Positions 59,487 through 64,000 of a stretch of 64,000 bases of DNA are shown piece after piece. Positions within the stretch are counted from its first letter, which is position 1. Every line of letters starts with the position of its first letter. Below the pieces are notes generated by a model, which searched no databases, was not told where the DNA came from, and saw only the letters and a list, made by a program, of their open reading frames with translations. A program made the position numbers and the translations under genes. Origin of the DNA: Heterocephalus glaber (taxonomy: Eukaryota > Chordata > Mammalia > Rodentia > Bathyergidae); NCBI RefSeq assembly GCF_000247695.1, contig NW_004624734.1, positions 30,520,762 through 30,584,761 of the forward strand. Reading direction: 5' to 3'.

Positions 59487-59757
59487 ACAGGTGTGGTAAT
59501 TCATGACATCCGTAATCCCACCTACTGAGGAGGTTGAGGGAGGAGGATCACAAGTTTAGCCCAGGTTGGGTAATTTAGTGACTTAATAAGATGCTACCTA
59601 AAATAAATAATTTTTTTAAAAGATTGAGGATGTAGCACAATGTGAAGGCCCTGGGGCTGCAATAAATACATAAAATTTTTTAAAAAGTTGAGGACATAGA
59701 TCAGTGATAGAGTACTTGCCTAACATGTGTGAGGTCCTAGGTTTAATCCCCAACACA
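59487..59757 (+). mobile_element. B1+ID+ID three-part SINE
   Basis: B1 module (CAGGTGTGGTAATTCATGAC to AGATGCTACC), a degraded ID (GATTGAGGATGTAGCACAATGTG), then a second complete ID (GTTGAGGACATAGATCAGTG to GTTTAATCCCCAAC). Separated by short A-rich linkers. Confidence 0.8.
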
Positions 59758-59991
59758 TTACATTCTGTGAATGTGCTAAAAACCCATTGATTTGAGCACT
59801 TTAAATAGGTGAATTGTATGATTTGTGGATTATTTCTCAATAAAATTCTTTTTGTTTTTGCAGTGTTGGGGATTAGACCTAGGACCTGCTGAGTAGCTTC
59901 AAATGTCCTCTCTGCTTTCCCACCAGAGTGCCTGAGATGTGACCAAGAGATTAGATTTGGCAGTCTATCTTGAAAAATTGGAGATGGTTCT

Positions 59992-60085
59992 GTTTGTTTG
60001 TTTGTTTGTTTGGGTACCGGGGATTGAACTCATGACCTTGTGCTTGCAAGGTAAGGGTGGTGCTACTGAGCTAAATCCCCAGCCC
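59992..60085 (-). mobile_element. tRNA-derived ID-like SINE
   Basis: Antisense, with (GTTT)n as its A-rich tail. Perfect 13-bp duplication TGGAGATGGTTCT at 59979-59991 and 60086-60098. Confidence 0.95.
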
Positions 60086-60259
60086 TGGAGATGGTTCTTT
60101 ATAAATGACTCTTTCAAGGACAAATAATTAAGGAAGAAACTGGTGTCATGAGCAGACATGGTGGCCATGATTGAGGCCAAAAGGCCCTTTGAGTTAGGTC
60201 ACCCTGGGGCTTGGAGGAGCCAAAGGGAGTTGGCCCATCTGCCAAAGATCCTAACAGTT

Positions 60260-60660
60260 GAACAATTTCTCGAATACAATGGTTTATTGAGCATTTATTG
60301 CATTCACAGCAAGACAGAGGGGCGCTCACCCACGGCATAAACTGGAAGCTGGATGCATTGTCGACTGTGTATAATCTTTTCCCACCCAGTCAATGTGCCA
60401 TGTAAACATTGGGGCCCAATGAGCAGCACTGGAACTCACAGCAATCTGGAGACTGGTGCAGCTGGGGAGCCAAATGGGGCATTCTGATGGGCAGAGTGAT
60501 GGTCACAGACAGCTGCGGAACTCAAATGGCAGCTCTGTGAAGAGCAGTACCGGGGCAAAGTCCACAGGCACTGAGCCAGAAGACTGAGCCCAAGAGCAGC
60601 CAGGAGTTTCATCTTTTATGCTATGGGGAGTTTGGTACAAACAACATGTGCTAATTTTAC
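60260..60660. other. Possible LTR-like repeat
   Basis: GC-richer than its flanks, with CAATGGTTTATTGAGCATTTATTG at the left, as seen at the reverse of some rodent LTRs. Family not recognised. Confidence 0.3.
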
Positions 60661-60704
60661 AGTGATAAAAATGTGTTTTTCTTTATGTTAAAAATAAATT
60701 TTTT

Positions 60705-60787
60705 AGGGCTGGGGATTTAGCTCAGTGGTTCTGCCGCCTGCGTTGCAAGCGCAAGGTCCCAAGTTCAATCCCCAGTACCAAAAAATT
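60705..60787 (+). mobile_element. tRNA-derived ID-like SINE
   Basis: GGGCTGGGGATTTAGCTCAG to CAATCCCCAGTACC and A tail. Clean duplication not found. Confidence 0.92.
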
Positions 60788-61559
60788 AGAAAAAATTTTT
60801 ATAAGTTTCTCCAAAAGGGTTTACAACAAAAGTGTTTTGGCATACAGGCTGTGTGATTATCACACTATATGCTTACCACATAAGTTAACACACACGCACA
60901 CAGTTTGTATGGTTATCACACGGGTAACAAGCTAGTTTAGATTCAGTAAGTTAGATTCAGAAAGTAAGCTTAGACACAGAGCATAAGATGGCTTCTGTCC
61001 TGCTGACATCACCTGGTCTAGAGTTTAGGCTGATACTAGCCAGTGGTCCTGAGTTTTATTCCTAGGTGAATAAACATATGTGATTCCTTTCTTACTCTTA
61101 AGCTATGGTCCCCACCCCTCACCCCCATATACATTGAAACCACCTGGGGAGCTTTAATATTAATGTTTGGTCCTTGTGTCATCCAATGGATTTCAAAATT
61201 TATACAGTAGCACAGTACTGCAGCTCAAGATTATCAAATGCTAATGTTAAGAAATGTAGATAAACTGGATAGAACTTGTAATGAATAGAAGAATTATCCC
61301 AAAGTAAACAGAGGGAGGAATGACACAGAAAAGTTTTAGATAACTTAATAGATTGAATATTAAGGTAGTTGTAGAAGCAAAATAAGTAACGTGTTCTTTT
61401 AAGAATTGCTTTTCCCATAACTCCTTGTTTAAGGTGAAGATTATCTGACTCTAACCAGTAACTTCATTAACCTAACAAAGTTACCATGCCAGGGTGAATT
61501 TACAATGTATATGGCCTATCTTGTGTCTGTGACTTGTAAATAGGAACTGGAATTGTATT

Positions 61560-61725
61560 TATATATCAAAGACCACTAGGGATAAGATAAAGGCTAAAAA
61601 GGATATAAAAAGGCAAATGCTGAAAAAAGGGTGTGCAGATACTAACCAGACCGGTTTCTGGCGTTCCTGCTCACTCGCAAGAAGAAATTTTATTATTTTA
61701 TCTGCAAAAAAAAAAAAAAAAAAAA
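61560..61725 (+). other. TATA-like segment ending in A20
   Basis: GGATATAAAAAGGCAAATGC (about 61600) is followed 60-80 bases later by CTGGCGTTCCTGCTCACTCGC and then an A20 tract at 61706-61725. Looks like an LTR end or an unidentified retroposon. Unrecognised. Confidence 0.3.
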
Positions 61726-61819
61726 GAATGATAATGGTTGATATTTACTGGTTTTTAAAATATGTGACACTCTTTCGAAGTCTATCACATAAAGTAACTC
61801 AATCTTTTCTGAAATCATT

Positions 61820-61960
61820 TAAAAACTAATTTAGAGCCATTTTGTAAAGAATAAAGCAGAGGCATAGATAATGCAGGACTTTTCCATAGGGAAATGAACT
61901 ACTTACAACCAGTAAGTGGCTGAACTAGGATCCAAAACCGGACTGTTGGGATTGTAGGAG
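61820..61960 (-). repeat. MIR-like segment
   Basis: Antisense: AAGCAGAGGCATAGATAATG, ACAACCAGTAAGTGGCTGAAC, AGGATCCAAAACCGG. Confidence 0.6.
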
Positions 61961-62009
61961 GCGCACAACTACTATGCTGCCGGCCCAGTTCCTTGACACT
62001 GACAGTGTG

Positions 62010-62140
62010 GTTTCTTGGACCAGCAGAGTCAGGATTATCTGAGAATTTACCCCAGGCCTGCTGGATCAGAAGCTGAATTTTAACTGAATTCTCAAGTTGT
62101 TTTGCATCACATGAATAATTGAAAAGCACTGGCCTAATCC
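62010..62140 (-). repeat. MER20-like hAT fossil
   Basis: GGACCAGCAGAGTCAGGATTATC and GAAAAGCACTGG in the antisense order of MER20. Confidence 0.45.
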
Positions 62141-62767
62141 ACATGATTGAGCTGGTCTAGGGGTGATGAACTAGAAACCAAATACCCCAAATGAGGCATA
62201 CTGCTGTGGTTTGGCAAATGCTAAATTGTAAAGCTTACCCATCCCTACTGCAAGTTCATATTTCACATTTTTAATAGCAGTGAAGGAATAAAGATTTAAA
62301 AAATGTATTAGGCAAGGAATCACTGTGTTGGCTAACGAAAAATGTTTGCAAGTAGAACTTGGCCTGGAAGCTACAAGTTTAAACTCTGGCTCATATCCTA
62401 GAGATTTAGTGGGAAGAAAAAAACCTTTTCTTCCTTTGAGTCATTTTTGGTTACTTTTTCGTCACTGGAGTGATATAGAGTTGAGGTAATGATTAGGGAA
62501 CAGGTCTAGGAGTGAGAGGCCAAGGAAATTTCTCTCTCTGCATTTATTTAGCTTTCTTAAAACTGCCTATTCCTGATAGCTCACATCTAGATGTCCCACT
62601 GGCCAAAGCCATAGCTAGTATGTCTGAGATTTCATGACAGCAGTAAAAGACAGCTAAGCACTTGGCGGGGTCAGGGTCTTGACTATCTGTCTATGTCTTT
62701 CCAGAGTGCCATCAGCAGACATACGTGGTGGGAGCCACTTGCCCAAGATTTCCTTGGAATCATTATA
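62141..62767. other. No recognised feature
   Basis: No gene or repeat recognised. Confidence 0.4.
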
Positions 62768-62781
62768 AAGGATAATATCTT

Positions 62782-62862
62782 TTTGGTTTTGTATCAAGGA
62801 TCAAACTCAGATCCTTGAGCTTTTGAGGCAGGCATAGTGCCACTGAGTTAAATCCCTGGCCC
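62782..62862 (-). mobile_element. tRNA-derived ID-like SINE
   Basis: Antisense, with 14-bp duplication AAGGATAATATCTT / AAGGATGATATCTT at 62768-62781 and 62863-62876. Confidence 0.93.
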
Positions 62863-63150
62863 AAGGATGATATCTTAGTAAGGTGAGATATAAAAATAAA
62901 TGTTTTTAGTGAGGCTACCCTGTTCTCTGTCAAGAGATGCAAAGAAAAAGAGTGTATATTTTGTTTTGCAAACTTGTAGATAGACATTACAAGTTTTAAG
63001 TGAGAAAATATATGTTTTAAAAGATCAACCTGATATGAATGTGAAAAAAGAATTGGAAAAGTTAAAGCCTGAAGATGAATGTGGAAGCTAGGTGTAGTGG
63101 GTGCATCAGTCAGTCCCACTGCATCATCAGATATACAAATATATAAAAAT

Positions 63151-63236
63151 AGGGCTGGAGAGTTAGCTCAGCGGTGCTGCACCTGTCTGGGAAGCACAAG
63201 GTCCTGAGTTTGATCTCTGGTACCAAAAAAAAAAAA
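63151..63236 (+). mobile_element. tRNA-derived ID-like SINE
   Basis: AGGGCTGGAGAGTTAGCTCAG to TGATCTCTGGTACC and an A12 tail. Confidence 0.92.
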
Positions 63237-63559
63237 GAGAGAATTTACAAGATTGGCTCACAATGGCTGCCACAGACTCGGGTGTGGAAGAGTGCAAAAG
63301 GTCTGTCTGTCTACCCACTGCAGATCCAAAAGATCCCTTTGAAGCTCTAGAAGCCGGGAGATGATGTCCAAGGTGAATGTGAAGACTGCAGCTCCTCCAA
63401 AGAAACAGAAGCAAGGCTTCTTTCTTCAGTTCCCTTTTATAGCATTCTGGCAACAATCCCCCAGGCCTGGAGCGGGGTAGTCTTCCACTCCTGGAACTAT
63501 ACTGAGCCCATGTAGTTGAGTGTTTCTTACTGAAGTTGACACAGTCAGTTAACTATCAC

Positions 63560-63720
63560 ATAAGGCATGCCTGCAACCTTAGGTACTCAGGAGGTTAAGA
63601 CAGGAGGGTTGCAAGTTTGAGCCAGCCTAGGCAACTTAGTGACTTAGTGAGATCCTCTCTCAAAATAACAAATAAAGAGAAGCTCAGAGCAAATGCCCTG
63701 GTTTCAATCCCTAGTACTCC
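63560..63720 (+). mobile_element. B1+ID composite SINE
   Basis: CTGCAACCTTAGGTACTCAGG to ATCCTCTCTCAAAATAAC (B1), then GAAGCTCAGAGCAAATGCCC to CAATCCCTAGTAC (short ID). Confidence 0.85.
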
Positions 63721-64000
63721 GCTCACACTAATATGCAGGTATTTTTAATGGTCTAAAAGAGACATGATGAGTTCATGAGCCAAGGGCTACAGGGAGGAAA
63801 AATGATTTTTCTTTGCTTCAAATATCACCTATGTGCATATGACCCTAGTATACAGCTTTCTTTGAACTCTAGCTCTTTTTCCAACTGCCTTCTATCGCTA
63901 ATTGTATGTTCAATAGTCTTCTCAAGCTTAATATGTTCAAGACTCTTCCTCTACTTCCTCAATCCATATCTCAGTGAATGCTATCTACCCTCCCCCAAGC

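Noticed and set aside
60705..60787. tRNA-like A and B boxes in GGGATTTAGCTCAG...GTTCAATCC sequences
   Set aside because: They belong to the tRNA-derived SINE family, which lacks a tRNA fold, carries A tails and has target duplications. They are not tRNA genes.

Overview
This is a stretch of mammalian nuclear DNA, very probably from a rodent. It contains one recognisable protein-coding gene, TTC9 (tetratricopeptide repeat domain 9), on the minus strand. The rodent call rests on B1 (7SL-derived) SINEs, one of which (36712-36862) appears to carry the internal duplication typical of rodent B1. It also rests on many tRNA-derived ID-like SINEs and on B1+ID composite SINEs. The SINE consensus does not look like mouse or rat ID, so I favour a non-murid rodent (a beaver, squirrel or hystricognath-type lineage). 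I cannot name the species.

TTC9 has three coding exons: 39082-38677, 18099-17917 and 15593-15514. The joins are phase-consistent, splice sites are canonical, and the product is 222 residues, the length I recall for human TTC9. Exon 1 lies in a strong CpG island (about 38560-39420). Intron 1 is about 20.6 kb and intron 2 about 2.3 kb. The 3' UTR runs below 15514, but its end is not resolved. Known human neighbours (MAP3K9 on one side, MED6 on the other) are not visible here.

By region: 1-15.5 kb is downstream flank and UTR. It holds an ERVL-type LTR, a Tigger-type DNA transposon with TA duplications, a dense SINE cluster, an old antisense L1 and a young 5'-truncated antisense L1 with a 15-bp target-site duplication (TSD). 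From 15.5 to 39 kb is TTC9, whose introns carry MIR, MLT1/MST-type LTRs, L1 fragments, a MER2-type DNA transposon split by a SINE, and a second young L1. From 39.4 to 64 kb is upstream intergenic DNA. It holds an HNRNPDL processed pseudogene inside an old L1, a 34-nt truncated U2 snRNA retrocopy, a cluster of MaLR LTR and internal sequence at 51.7-58.8 kb, and composite SINEs.

I found no CRISPR array, operon, functional RNA gene or plausible new multi-gene system. The more interesting observations are small-scale retroposition records: the U2 fragment with a 14-bp TSD, the HNRNPDL retrocopy with a 14-bp TSD and a large internal deletion, and a 267-bp-period duplication in the 3' UTR of the young L1 family. 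Family names of repeats are from memory of consensus sequences, not from a database search.
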